Positions 8,056 to 15,855 of a stretch of 64,000 bases of DNA are shown here, in pieces; the stretch's first letter is position 1; each line of letters starts with the position of its first letter. This DNA is from Pseudomonas sp. UBA4617 (GTDB lineage Bacteria; Pseudomonadota; Gammaproteobacteria; Pseudomonadales; Pseudomonadaceae). The stretch covers positions 62,001-126,000 of the forward strand of contig NZ_DGIR01000021.1 of the NCBI RefSeq assembly GCF_002386445.1. Reading direction: 5' to 3'. Below the pieces are notes generated by a model. That model did not search any database. It worked only from the letters and a program-made list of their open reading frames with translations, and was not told the origin of the DNA. A program made the translations under genes and the position numbers.

Positions 8056-9189
8056 TCAGTCCAAGGGCGGTACGGGAAGCCCGCGCTTGGCGTAGAAGGC
8101 GTCGACAAAGGCGGCCAATTTACCCTGTTGAATAGCCTCGCGTAAACCGGCCATCAAGCGCTGGTAATGGCGCAAGTTGTGGATGGTATTCAGCATGCTA
8201 CTCAGCATTTCGCCGCACTTGTCCAGGTGGTGGAGATAGGCGCGGGAGAAGTTGCTGCAGGTATAGCAGTCACAGGTCGGATCCAGCGGCGAATCATCGT
8301 GGCGATGGAACGCGTTGCGGATCTTGATTACCCCGGTATCGACGAACAGATGACCGTTGCGCGCGTTACGCGTGGGCATCACGCAGTCGAACATGTCGAC
8401 GCCGCGGCGCACACCCTCAACGAGATCCTCCGGTTTGCCTACCCCCATAAGGTAACGAGGTTTGTCAGCCGGCATCTGGCCCGGCAGGTAATCCAGCACC
8501 TTGATCATTTCGTGCTTGGGTTCGCCGACCGACAGGCCACCGATGGCCAGGCCGTCGAAACCGATGTTTTCCAGGCCTTCCAGCGAGCGCATGCGCAGGT
8601 CCTGGTACATGCCGCCCTGGACGATACCGAACAGCGCCGCGGTGTTGTCGGCATGGGCATTCTTCGAGCGCTGGGCCCAGCGCAGCGACAGCTCCATGGA
8701 AGCGCGCGCCACATCATGCTCGGCCGGGTAAGGGGTGCACTCGTCGAAGATCATCACCACATCCGAGCCCAGGTCGCGCTGCACCTGCATCGACTCTTCC
8801 GGGCCCATGAATACCTTGGCGCCATCGACCGGCGAGGCGAAGGTCACGCCCTCCTCCTTGATCTTGCGCATGGCGCCCAGGCTGAACACCTGGAAGCCCC
8901 CGGAGTCGGTGAGGATCGGGCCTTTCCACTGCATGAAGTCGTGCAGGCCGTTGTGCTTCTTGATCACCTCGGTGCCCGGACGCAGCCACAGGTGGAAGGT
9001 GTTGCCCAGGATCATCTCGGCGCCGATGGCCTCGATATCGCGCGGCAGCATGCCCTTGACCGTGCCATAGGTGCCGACCGGCATGAAAGCCGGGGTCTCC
9101 ACGGTGCCACGTGGGAAGGTGATGCGGCCACGACGGGCCTTGCCGTCGGTGGCCAGCAGTTCGAAGGACATTCGACAGGTGCGACTCAT
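8056..9189 (-). CDS. tgt: tRNA-guanine transglycosylase
   Basis: Exchanges guanine-34 for preQ1 in tRNAs with GUN anticodons, the committed step placing the queuosine precursor in tRNA. The 377 residues contain the catalytic TDSGGFQVFSL, the second aspartate region CVMPTRNARNGHLF, and the zinc site CDCYTC with a downstream His. I prefer the upstream ATG (MSRTCRMSFELL) because GAGG lies 7 bases before it and it overlaps the queA stop as ATGA; a start six codons later (9171) is the alternative, giving 371 residues. It works directly before QueA in the pathway. Confidence 0.95.
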   Translation of the reverse strand: MSRTCRMSFELLATDGKARRGRITFPRGTVETPAFMPVGTYGTVKGMLPRDIEAIGAEMILGNTFHLWLRPGTEVIKKHNGLHDFMQWKGPILTDSGGFQVFSLGAMRKIKEEGVTFASPVDGAKVFMGPEESMQVQRDLGSDVVMIFDECTPYPAEHDVARASMELSLRWAQRSKNAHADNTAALFGIVQGGMYQDLRMRSLEGLENIGFDGLAIGGLSVGEPKHEMIKVLDYLPGQMPADKPRYLMGVGKPEDLVEGVRRGVDMFDCVMPTRNARNGHLFVDTGVIKIRNAFHRHDDSPLDPTCDCYTCSNFSRAYLHHLDKCGEMLSSMLNTIHNLRHYQRLMAGLREAIQQGKLAAFVDAFYAKRGLPVPPLD

Positions 9190-10235
9190 GCTTGATCCTC
9201 GGGCCCGCGTGGCGCCGGATTGCGGGTGATGAACATGGCATCACCGTAACTGAAGAAGCGGTACCCCTGCGCCACCGCCGCCGCATAGGCGGCCATGGTC
9301 TCGGGGTAGCCGGCAAAGGCCGAGACCAGCATCAGCAGCGTGGACTCCGGCAAGTGGAAGTTGGTGACCAGGGCGTCGACCACATGGAACGGCCGGCCCG
9401 GGTAGATGAAGATGTCGGTATCGCCGCTGAAGGCCTTGAGCACGCCGTCGCGCGCCGCGCTTTCCAGCGAACGCACGCTGGTGGTGCCGACCGCGATTAC
9501 GCGACCGCCACGGGCGCGGCAGGCGTCGATGGCATCCACCACATCCTGGCTCACTTCAAGCCACTCTTTATGCATGTGGTGGTCTTCGATCTTGTCGACC
9601 CGCACCGGCTGGAAGGTGCCAGCGCCCACGTGCAGGGTGACGAAGGCGCGCTCGACGCCCTTGGCGGCGATCTTCTCCAGCAGCGCCTCGTCGAAGTGCA
9701 GGCCCGCCGTGGGCGCGGCGACCGCGCCGGCGCGCTCGGCGTACACGGTCTGGTAGCGCTCGCGGTCGGCGCCCTCGTCCGGGCGGTCGATATAGGGCGG
9801 TAGCGGCATGTGGCCGACGCGGTCGAGCAACGGCAGCACCTCTTCGCTGAAGCGCAGCTCGAACAGCGTGTCGTGGCGCGCGACCATTTCCGCCTCGCCA
9901 CCGCCATCAATGAGGATCACCGCGCCTTCTTTCGGCGCCTTGCTGGCACGCACATGGGCCAGCACCCGGTGGCTGTCGAGCACGCGCTCGACCAACACTT
10001 CCAGCTTGCCGCCGGAAGCCTTCTGGCCGAACAGGCGCGCCGGGATCACCCGGGTGTTGTTGAACACCACCAGGTCGCCCGGGCGCAGGTATTCGAGCAG
10101 GTCGGGGAATTGCCGGTGCGCCAGCGCACCGGTTGGCCCATCGAGCACCAGCAGACGGCTGCCATGGCGCTCGGCCAACGGGTGGCGGGCGATCAGGGAA
10201 TCAGGGAGTTCGAAGGAAAAATCGGCGACGCGCAT
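9186..10235 (-). CDS. queA: S-adenosylmethionine:tRNA ribosyltransferase-isomerase QueA
   Basis: Converts preQ1 in tRNA to epoxyqueuosine, using the ribose of SAM. It has 349 residues, the usual length, starting MRVADFSFELPDSLIARHP. Family motifs include DLVVFNNTRVIPARLFG, MPLPPYIDRPDE, and AAPTAGLHFDEALL with THVGAGTFQPV-type sequence following. The frame is open for 48 codons upstream, but that region leads towards the tRNA gene. First gene of the queA-tgt-yajC-secD-secF block, overlapping tgt by 4 bp. Confidence 0.96.
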   Translation of the reverse strand: MRVADFSFELPDSLIARHPLAERHGSRLLVLDGPTGALAHRQFPDLLEYLRPGDLVVFNNTRVIPARLFGQKASGGKLEVLVERVLDSHRVLAHVRASKAPKEGAVILIDGGGEAEMVARHDTLFELRFSEEVLPLLDRVGHMPLPPYIDRPDEGADRERYQTVYAERAGAVAAPTAGLHFDEALLEKIAAKGVERAFVTLHVGAGTFQPVRVDKIEDHHMHKEWLEVSQDVVDAIDACRARGGRVIAVGTTSVRSLESAARDGVLKAFSGDTDIFIYPGRPFHVVDALVTNFHLPESTLLMLVSAFAGYPETMAAYAAAVAQGYRFFSYGDAMFITRNPAPRGPEDQA

Positions 10236-10302
10236 GATGATGTTCGGTTCGGCAGGGCCGGGAAGTTTAGCCCAATGTGTGAAAATTGACCATGAAAGCC
10301 GA

Positions 10303-10331
10303 TTGACCGACCAGCGGAGCCTCTCTATACT
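10303..10331 (+). promoter_or_regulatory. Sigma70 promoter of tRNA-Leu
   Basis: TTGACC (10303-10308), exactly 17 bp, TATACT (10326-10331), followed by GCGCGCC, a GC-rich discriminator typical of stringently controlled stable-RNA promoters. The first tRNA base is 12 bp downstream of the -10. Confidence 0.88.
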
Positions 10332-10342
10332 GCGCGCCACAA

Positions 10343-10427
10343 GCCCTGATGGCGGAATTGGTAGACGCGGCGGATTCAAAATCCGTTTTCGAAAGGAGTG
10401 GGAGTTCGAGTCTCCCTCGGGGCACCA
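10343..10427 (+). tRNA. tRNA-Leu (anticodon CAA)
   Basis: 85-base class II tRNA. The acceptor stem GCCCTGA pairs with TCGGGGC, followed by A and an encoded CCA. The anticodon stem GCGGA/TCCGT encloses loop TTCAAAA, giving anticodon CAA, which reads UUG. A long variable arm and the T-loop GTTCGAGTC are visible. It stands alone, with its own promoter and terminator. Confidence 0.97.
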
Positions 10428-10471
10428 TCACATCGTTCCAAGCGGTCCCTCCAGACCCGGAACACCAGAGA

Positions 10472-10497
10472 AACCGGCCACTGAGCCGGTTTTTTTG
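10472..10497 (+). terminator. Terminator after tRNA-Leu
   Basis: Stem AACCGGC/GCCGGTT with loop CACTGA, followed by a run of T (to 10497). It lies 45 bp past the tRNA. The LysR gene ends just beyond it on the other strand. Confidence 0.9.
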
Positions 10498-10515
10498 TGC
10501 CTGCCCGAACCGTTT

Positions 10516-11424
10516 TCAATCAGCCCAACGGTCCAGCTGCCCCTGGGCACGCCTGCTGAAGATGGTCAACAACTCGCTCAAGGTATGCGGTGAGGGTTCG
10601 GCAGCGCGGGTCACGGCATACAAGGTGATCGGCAATGCCGGGGCCAGCGGACGAATCGTGGTCGCCCCAGGCGCTGCGCCAAGCGCGGTGAAGGGGTCGA
10701 TGACCGCCAGCCCGGCGCCGGATTCGACCATCGCCCTGGCCAGCGAATAGGTCTGCACCGCGATGCTCACCCGGGGCGGCGGCTCGACTGCCTTGAGGTA
10801 GCTGTCGAGGCGGGCCGACAGCGGGTCGGCGCTGGACAGCCCGATCAAGGGCGCACCGGCCAAGGCCGTCAACGGCAGCGGCTTGCCTTCCTCTTCCAGC
10901 GGCCAATAACCTGCCGGCGCCAACGCCACCAGCACCCCGCTGGCCAGCGCCTGGGCCTTCAGCGCCGGGTGATCGGGCTGTTGCAGGGTCAGGGCGACAT
11001 CGATCTCGCGCATCAGTAGGTTCTGCACCAGTTCGCGGCTGTGGGCGCTGGACAGCTCACAGGCGATGTCCGGATAACGCTGGATCCACTCATGAATGGC
11101 CGGCGGCAACAGTGACAGGGCCAGTGCCGGTGTGGCACCGATGCGCAGGCTGTGGCCCGGCTCGCGACGCAGGCTTTGTGCCAGGCGGCGCACCCCTTGC
11201 AGGCTCTCCGTGACCTTGTCCACTTCACGCTCCAGTTCCAGCGCTTCGGGGGTCGGCTGCAGTTTGCCACGCACCCGCAAAAACAGTGGGAAACCCAGTT
11301 GCTGCTCGGCGTGCTGCAGCACCTTGGTCACGGCAGGCTGGGAAACGTGCAGCAACTGCGCAGCACCGCTGACCGAGCCGGTCTGGCGGATGGCCTGGAA
11401 AATCTCGATATGGCGAAGGCGCAT
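10516..11424 (-). CDS. LysR-family transcriptional regulator
   Basis: 302 residues. The N-terminal winged helix-turn-helix (MRLRHIEIFQAIRQTGSVSGAAQLLHVSQPAVTKVL, residues about 1-36, read as parts) is followed by a linker helix and a LysR substrate-binding domain from about residue 90 (LRIGATPALALSLLPPAI). It is transcribed away from the amino-acid oxidoreductase/RidA/solute-binding-protein genes, the classic LysR arrangement, and an inverted repeat CCATAA-N7-TTATGG lies just upstream of its start. The effector is unknown; an amino acid or its imine/keto acid is a reasonable guess from context. Confidence 0.9.
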   Translation of the reverse strand: MRLRHIEIFQAIRQTGSVSGAAQLLHVSQPAVTKVLQHAEQQLGFPLFLRVRGKLQPTPEALELEREVDKVTESLQGVRRLAQSLRREPGHSLRIGATPALALSLLPPAIHEWIQRYPDIACELSSAHSRELVQNLLMREIDVALTLQQPDHPALKAQALASGVLVALAPAGYWPLEEEGKPLPLTALAGAPLIGLSSADPLSARLDSYLKAVEPPPRVSIAVQTYSLARAMVESGAGLAVIDPFTALGAAPGATTIRPLAPALPITLYAVTRAAEPSPHTLSELLTIFSRRAQGQLDRWAD

Positions 11425-11431
11425 GGTCAGT

Positions 11432-11450
11432 CCATAACCTTTGTTTATGG
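11432..11450. promoter_or_regulatory. Probable LysR operator (CCATAA-N7-TTATGG)
   Basis: A perfect 6+6 inverted repeat with a 7-bp spacer containing the T-N11-A pattern of LysR-type sites. It lies 8 bp upstream of the regulator start and about 80 bp upstream of the divergent oxidoreductase. The half-site CCATAACCT recurs at 11491-11499, as expected for a recall site plus an activation half-site. Confidence 0.65.
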
Positions 11451-11531
11451 CTCAGCGATCTTTATTCATTTTCCGCCACCTGTCACCTGGCCATAACCTC
11501 AGGCTCGTTCCAATAACGACCAAGGACTGAC

Positions 11532-12773
11532 ATGGCTCGGCAGGTATGCATCATCGGCGGTGGCGTCATTGGCCTGGCAACCGCTTACGCACTGGTTCGC
11601 GACGGCTTCGACGTGACGCTGATCGAGGCGCGCGATACGTTGGGCAGCGAAACCAGCTTCGCCAACGGCGGCCAACTGTCCTATCGCTACGTGGCGCCGC
11701 TGGCCGACGCCGGCGTGCCATTGCAGGCCATTGGCTGGATGCTGCGCGGCGACTCCCCGCTCAGGCTGCGCCCGCGCTTCGACCCGGCACAGTGGCGCTG
11801 GATGGCCTCGTTCCTCGGGGCTTGCCGCGCCTCGGTCAATCGCGCCAACGCAGGCCATCTGTTGCGCCTGGCGCTGTTGAGCCAGTCGACCTTGCAAGCC
11901 TGGCGTGAGGAGGATGGCCTGGAGGGGTTCCACTGGCGGCGCAACGGCAAGCTGGTCACCTTCCGCCAGGCCGGCAGCTTCGAACATGCACGCAAAAGCC
12001 TGGCCGCGCCCCAGCAGCAACAGGTGTTGTCGCACGCCGACTGCGCCCGCCTGGACCCGGCGCTGGCAGAAGCCCCCTTTGTCGGCGCCATCTATACCCC
12101 GGATGAAGAGGTAGGTGACTGCCATGCTTTCTGCCAGCAACTGGCGGCGCGCCTGCAGGCGTCGGGACGTTGCCAGTTCCGCCTGGGCCAGGCCGTGTCC
12201 GGCATCCGCCATGCGCATGGCGTGGTCAATGCGGTCGAACTGGGCGATGAAGTGCTGCCGGTCGAGCAACTGGTGGTCGCCGCCGGCCATCGCAGTGCGT
12301 TGCTGGCACTGCCGGGTGTCGACCTGCCGCTGTATCCGCTCAAGGGTTATAGCCTGACAGTCCCGATCGGCGCCGAGCACCGGGCGCCGGACCTGAGCAT
12401 CACCGATTACGACCGCAAGATCGTCTACGCGCGGATCGGCGAGCAGTTGCGGGTGGCGGCGATGGTCGACATCGTCGGTTTCGACCCGTCGCTAGACCCC
12501 AAGCGCCTGGCCCTGCTCAAACGCCAGGCCCGCGAGACCTTCGCCAACGCCGGTAATTATGACTACGCCGTCGAATGGGCCGGTATGCGTCCGGCCACAC
12601 CTAGCGGCGTGCCGCTGCTGGGCGCAACGGCGTATCGCAACCTGTGGCTGAACCTTGGTCATGGTGCGCTGGGCTTTACCCTGGCCTGCGCCAGTGCTCG
12701 CCTGCTGAGTGAACTGATCGGCCAACGCCGCCCCTCCATTGACCTGCAGGGTTTCACACCCCGTGCGGCGTGA
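11532..12773 (+). CDS. FAD-dependent amino-acid/amine oxidoreductase, DadA-like
   Basis: DAO-fold flavoprotein of 413 residues, most like the small subunit of D-amino acid dehydrogenase. The Rossmann motif CIIGGGVIGLATAYALVRDG is at residues 6-25, followed by the FAD ribose-binding LIEARDTLGSETSFANGGQLS. The C-terminus has EWAGMRPATPSGVPLLGAT and LNLGHGALGFTLACAS, typical of DadA. It probably oxidises an amino acid to an imine, passing electrons to the respiratory chain or oxygen. The RidA-like gene starts 26 bp later, and RidA proteins hydrolyse such imines. It is unlikely to be the housekeeping dadA, which usually sits with dadX and lrp. Confidence 0.85.
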   Translation: MARQVCIIGGGVIGLATAYALVRDGFDVTLIEARDTLGSETSFANGGQLSYRYVAPLADAGVPLQAIGWMLRGDSPLRLRPRFDPAQWRWMASFLGACRASVNRANAGHLLRLALLSQSTLQAWREEDGLEGFHWRRNGKLVTFRQAGSFEHARKSLAAPQQQQVLSHADCARLDPALAEAPFVGAIYTPDEEVGDCHAFCQQLAARLQASGRCQFRLGQAVSGIRHAHGVVNAVELGDEVLPVEQLVVAAGHRSALLALPGVDLPLYPLKGYSLTVPIGAEHRAPDLSITDYDRKIVYARIGEQLRVAAMVDIVGFDPSLDPKRLALLKRQARETFANAGNYDYAVEWAGMRPATPSGVPLLGATAYRNLWLNLGHGALGFTLACASARLLSELIGQRRPSIDLQGFTPRAA

Positions 12774-12799
12774 TCCCCTACCCCTTGAAGGACTACCCT

Positions 12800-13150
12800 A
12801 TGACCATTGACCGCATCCAGCCCAATCCACGCCTGTCCGCCGCCGTGACCTACGGCAACCTGGTGTTTCTTTCCGGCCAGGTGCCGGGTGACGCCACCGA
12901 TGCCGCTGGCCAGACTCGCCAGGTACTGGAAAAAATCGACGCACTGCTGGCCGAGGCAGGCAGCGACAAAGACCATTTGCTCAGCGCGACCATTTACCTG
13001 AAGGACATCGGCAGGGATTTCGATGCGATGAATGACGTCTGGTCTGCCTGGCTGTCACCTGGCCAGGCGCCCAGCCGCACCACTTTGCAGGCCGAACTGG
13101 CGCGCCCGCAGGTGCTGGTGGAAATATCCGTGATTGCGGCACGTCGCTGA
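12800..13150 (+). CDS. RidA/YjgF-family enamine/imine deaminase
   Basis: 116 residues starting MTIDRIQPNPRLSAAV, with GAAGGA 8 bases upstream; a start ten codons earlier has no ribosome site. The family pattern LVFLSGQVPGDATDAAGQTRQVL is followed by the conserved arginine region PSRTTLQAELARPQVLVEI near the C-terminus. RidA enzymes release ammonia from reactive imines. Its position behind an amino-acid oxidoreductase suggests a dedicated partner that finishes the deamination. Divergent from canonical RidA in detail, so subfamily assignment is open. Confidence 0.88.
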   Translation: MTIDRIQPNPRLSAAVTYGNLVFLSGQVPGDATDAAGQTRQVLEKIDALLAEAGSDKDHLLSATIYLKDIGRDFDAMNDVWSAWLSPGQAPSRTTLQAELARPQVLVEISVIAARR

Positions 13151-13169
13151 CCCCTTACCCACAACGGAG

Positions 13170-13177
13170 AACAACAA
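13170..13177 (+). promoter_or_regulatory. Crc/Hfq-type catabolite activity motif
   Basis: AACAACAA, an exact match to the AAnAAnAA pattern recognised by Hfq-Crc in Pseudomonas. It sits between the ribosome-binding site CGGAGA and the ATG of the solute-binding-protein gene, overlapping the first A of the start. Binding there would block translation when preferred carbon sources are present. Confidence 0.6.
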
Positions 13178-14079
13178 TGCAAAAAATCACGTTGATCGGC
13201 TGTACCCTCGCCCTGTTGCTGGGCACCCAGGCCCATGCTGACGAAGCAGCGCTGGGGCCTACCCTGAGCAAGATCGCCAAAGCCAACAGCATTACCCTGG
13301 GCTATCGCGATGCGTCAGTGCCATTTTCCTACGTGGGCGATCACTCGGGCCAACCGATGGGCTATTCGGTAGACCTGGCGAGCAAGATCGTCGAGCGGGT
13401 GCAGCAGAAGCTGGCAATGCCCCAGCTCAAGGTGAAGTACAACCTGGTGACATCGCAAACCCGTATTCCGCTGGTGCAGAACGGTACCGTCGACCTTGAG
13501 TGCGGTTCGACCGGCGTCACCGCAGAGCGACAGAAGCAGGTGGCGTTTTCCTACGGGTTCATTTATGTCAAAGGCCAGTTGCTGACGGCCAAGGACAGCG
13601 GGATCAAGCGCTTCGCCGACTTGCGTGGCAAGAATGTGGTGACCACCGCCGGCACCACCAACGAGCGCTACCTGAAAAGCTACAACATCGATCACAAGAT
13701 GGACATGTACGTGATCAGCGCCAAGGACCATGGCGAAGCCTTCCAGATGTTGCAGTCCGGACGGGCGGCGGCGTTCTACATGGACGATGCGCTGCTCTAC
13801 GGCGAACGCGCCAAGGCGCGCGACCCGCACAACTGGGTGGTAGTCGGAGAAGAGCAGTCGCGGGAAATCTACAGCTGCATGGTGCGCAAGGATGACCCGC
13901 AGTTCCTCGCCCTGGTGAATGCATCGCTAGGCGAGCTGTATAGCTCAGGCGAAATCAACGGGATCTACCAACGCTGGTTCCAGCAGCCGATTCCGCCTAA
14001 AGGCTTGAACCTCGAATTCCCGATGACCAGCGAACTCAAGGCCATCTTTGCCAAGCCGGTAAGCGATCCGGTGCAATAG
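13177..14079 (+). CDS. Periplasmic amino-acid-type ABC solute-binding protein
   Basis: 300 residues with a signal peptide (MQKITLIGCTLALLLGTQ, cut near AHA-DE). The mature part is a bacterial extracellular solute-binding protein family 3 (GltI/glutamate-aspartate type): NSITLGYRDASVPFSYV, GYSVDLASKIVERVQ, and the ligand-gripping region VDLECGSTGVTAERQK. It follows the RidA gene by 26 bp, in the same apparent operon as the oxidoreductase, so it likely delivers the amino acid that is oxidised. No permease or ATPase is adjacent; it must share one encoded elsewhere or act as a sensor. Confidence 0.9.
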   Translation: MQKITLIGCTLALLLGTQAHADEAALGPTLSKIAKANSITLGYRDASVPFSYVGDHSGQPMGYSVDLASKIVERVQQKLAMPQLKVKYNLVTSQTRIPLVQNGTVDLECGSTGVTAERQKQVAFSYGFIYVKGQLLTAKDSGIKRFADLRGKNVVTTAGTTNERYLKSYNIDHKMDMYVISAKDHGEAFQMLQSGRAAAFYMDDALLYGERAKARDPHNWVVVGEEQSREIYSCMVRKDDPQFLALVNASLGELYSSGEINGIYQRWFQQPIPPKGLNLEFPMTSELKAIFAKPVSDPVQ

Positions 14080-14214
14080 CTGCAGCCCGGCGTCCACCCT
14101 CGGTGAACATCCGAGAGCGGCAGTGAACAACGTGTGTCACTGCCACAGGTCGCTATTGCGAAGCGTCAGCGCCGCAGTAGCGACTTCCGATCAGCCAGCA
14201 CACAAGGACTCGCC

Positions 14215-14703
14215 ATGCCCCTGACCCACCGCCCGGTACGGCCCGACGACATCCCCGCAATCTGCAGCTTCCCGCAAAGCCCGGCCGAACTGTTCTATAT
14301 GTTCCCCAAAGCCACCTATCCCCTGACCCCTGCGCAATTGAGCGATGCCATCGCCCAACGCAGCGGCTCCACGGTGGTGGAAGGCAACGGCACGGTGCTG
14401 GCCTTCGCCAACTTCTACAAGGCCGAACACGGCGGCGTGTGCGCCCTGGGCAACGTGGTCGTGGCCCCCACCGCGCGCGGCCAGGGCGTAGCGCAGTACC
14501 TGGTGACAGCCATGCTCGAACTGGCTCGTCAACAGTTCGCAGCACGGGAGGTGTGGGTGTCGTGCTTCAACCACAACACTGCGGGCCTGTTGCTCTATCC
14601 ACAGCTGGGCTTCGTACCGTTCGGCATCGAGGAGCGGCAGGCGTGGGAGGGGTCGCGAGTGGCGTTGGTGCAGATGAAACAGGTGTTGATTCAGCCCGGC
14701 TGA
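14215..14703 (+). CDS. GNAT-family N-acetyltransferase
   Basis: 162 residues from MPLTHRPVRPDDIPAIC, with AAGGA before the ATG; the frame is open for 27 more codons but they look non-coding. The acetyl-CoA pyrophosphate loop is ALGNVVVAPTARGQGVAQYL (about residues 77-96), and NHNTAGLLLYPQLGFVPFG is the usual C-terminal helix-strand. Substrate unknown. It lies 135 bp after the solute-binding protein and may be a separate unit. Confidence 0.85.
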   Translation: MPLTHRPVRPDDIPAICSFPQSPAELFYMFPKATYPLTPAQLSDAIAQRSGSTVVEGNGTVLAFANFYKAEHGGVCALGNVVVAPTARGQGVAQYLVTAMLELARQQFAAREVWVSCFNHNTAGLLLYPQLGFVPFGIEERQAWEGSRVALVQMKQVLIQPG

Positions 14704-14825
14704 GCCAGCGAGGCCGCGTTGGGGCTGGACCGTATAATCAAAAATCCCTTGCAACAATCACCCACCGAACCTTCGCCCTGCCTCGACGTCGGATCCTGCA
14801 TCTGCCCATTTTCGAGGTACCCCGC

Positions 14826-15719
14826 GTGAAAGAGATCATCGTCCGCAAGTACCGTCTGGCCGTGAAGACCATCGGTTATATCGGCTGGTCGCTGTTCTGG
14901 CTGCTGATCTGGGATGTGCTGGTCACCATCGACTTCATGCTGTTCTTCAACAGCAAGTTCACCCTGCCGCTGATCCCGCTGACCTTGCTGGGTTCTGCGT
15001 TGGTAGTGCTGGTCAGTTTTCGCAACAGCAGCGCCTACAACCGCTGGTGGGAGGCTCGCACGTTGTGGGGGGCGCTGGTCAACAATTCGCGCAGCTTCGC
15101 CCGGCAGACCCTGACCTTGATCGACGACCCGGATGGCGCGCTCAACCCAGTCAAGGCCAGCCTGCTGCGCCGGCATATCGCCTATGTGAACTGCCTGGCG
15201 GCGCACCTGAAGGGCGAGAGCTGCCCGGATGAGCTGATGGCCTTCATCCCGCCCGCAGAGTTCGAACGGCGCAACCGCTCGAACAACTTCGCCAACGACA
15301 TCCTCAGCGGCTCGGCGGCCCTGCTGGCGCGAGAATACCAGGCCGGCAGGCTGGACAGCATCCGTCTGGCGCGGCTGGAGTCGACGCTGGTAGACCTGTC
15401 CAACGCCCAGGGGGGCATGGAACGGATCGCCAACACCCCGCTCCCCTACCCCTATGTGTATTTCCCGCGGCTGTTCATTACCCTGTTCTGCCTGATCGTG
15501 CCGGTGGGCCTGGTGGAGTCGCTGGGTTGGTTCACGCCACTGGCGTCCACGGTGGTGGGGTTCATGCTGCTGGCGATCGAGCGGATCGGCACGGACCTGC
15601 AGAGCCCGTTCCGCTTCAGTGAGCACCAGATCCAGATGGACAGCATCTGCGAGACGATCGAACGCAACCTGGAGTCGATGCAGCGGGAAGCGCAATGCGC
15701 CGAAGCGGTGGGTGCCTGA
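14826..15719 (+). CDS. Bestrophin-like chloride-channel family membrane protein
   Basis: 297 residues, starting at a GTG with GAGG 8 bases upstream ((M)KEIIVRKYRLAVKTIG). Bestrophin/UPF0187 proteins are pentameric channels. Here two hydrophobic hairpins (about residues 18-70 and 215-255) flank a soluble helical region, with the family's LVSFRNSSAYNRWWEARTLWG and PFRFSEHQIQMDSICETIE segments. E. coli YneE is a known member. The ion and physiological role are not known. It converges with the ABC importer genes. Confidence 0.88.
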   Translation: MKEIIVRKYRLAVKTIGYIGWSLFWLLIWDVLVTIDFMLFFNSKFTLPLIPLTLLGSALVVLVSFRNSSAYNRWWEARTLWGALVNNSRSFARQTLTLIDDPDGALNPVKASLLRRHIAYVNCLAAHLKGESCPDELMAFIPPAEFERRNRSNNFANDILSGSAALLAREYQAGRLDSIRLARLESTLVDLSNAQGGMERIANTPLPYPYVYFPRLFITLFCLIVPVGLVESLGWFTPLASTVVGFMLLAIERIGTDLQSPFRFSEHQIQMDSICETIERNLESMQREAQCAEAVGA

Positions 15720-15784
15720 ATGATTGATACCAGACACGCATCTGTCTTGCTCGGGATCCAAAAAACCTTGCCTGATCCTTGCAA

Positions 15785-15804
15785 AAGCGGCTTCAGCCGC
15801 GCAC
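15785..15804. terminator. Small hairpin between convergent genes
   Basis: GCGGCTTCAGCCGC forms a short GC stem without a clear T run, in the 136-bp gap between the bestrophin-like gene and the downstream permease gene. It could slow both transcripts. Weak evidence. Confidence 0.4.
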
Positions 15805-15855
15805 ACCCGAGCCGGTGCCAGCCTGGATGCAGGCGCAACGCGCCCCGGCTACCGA

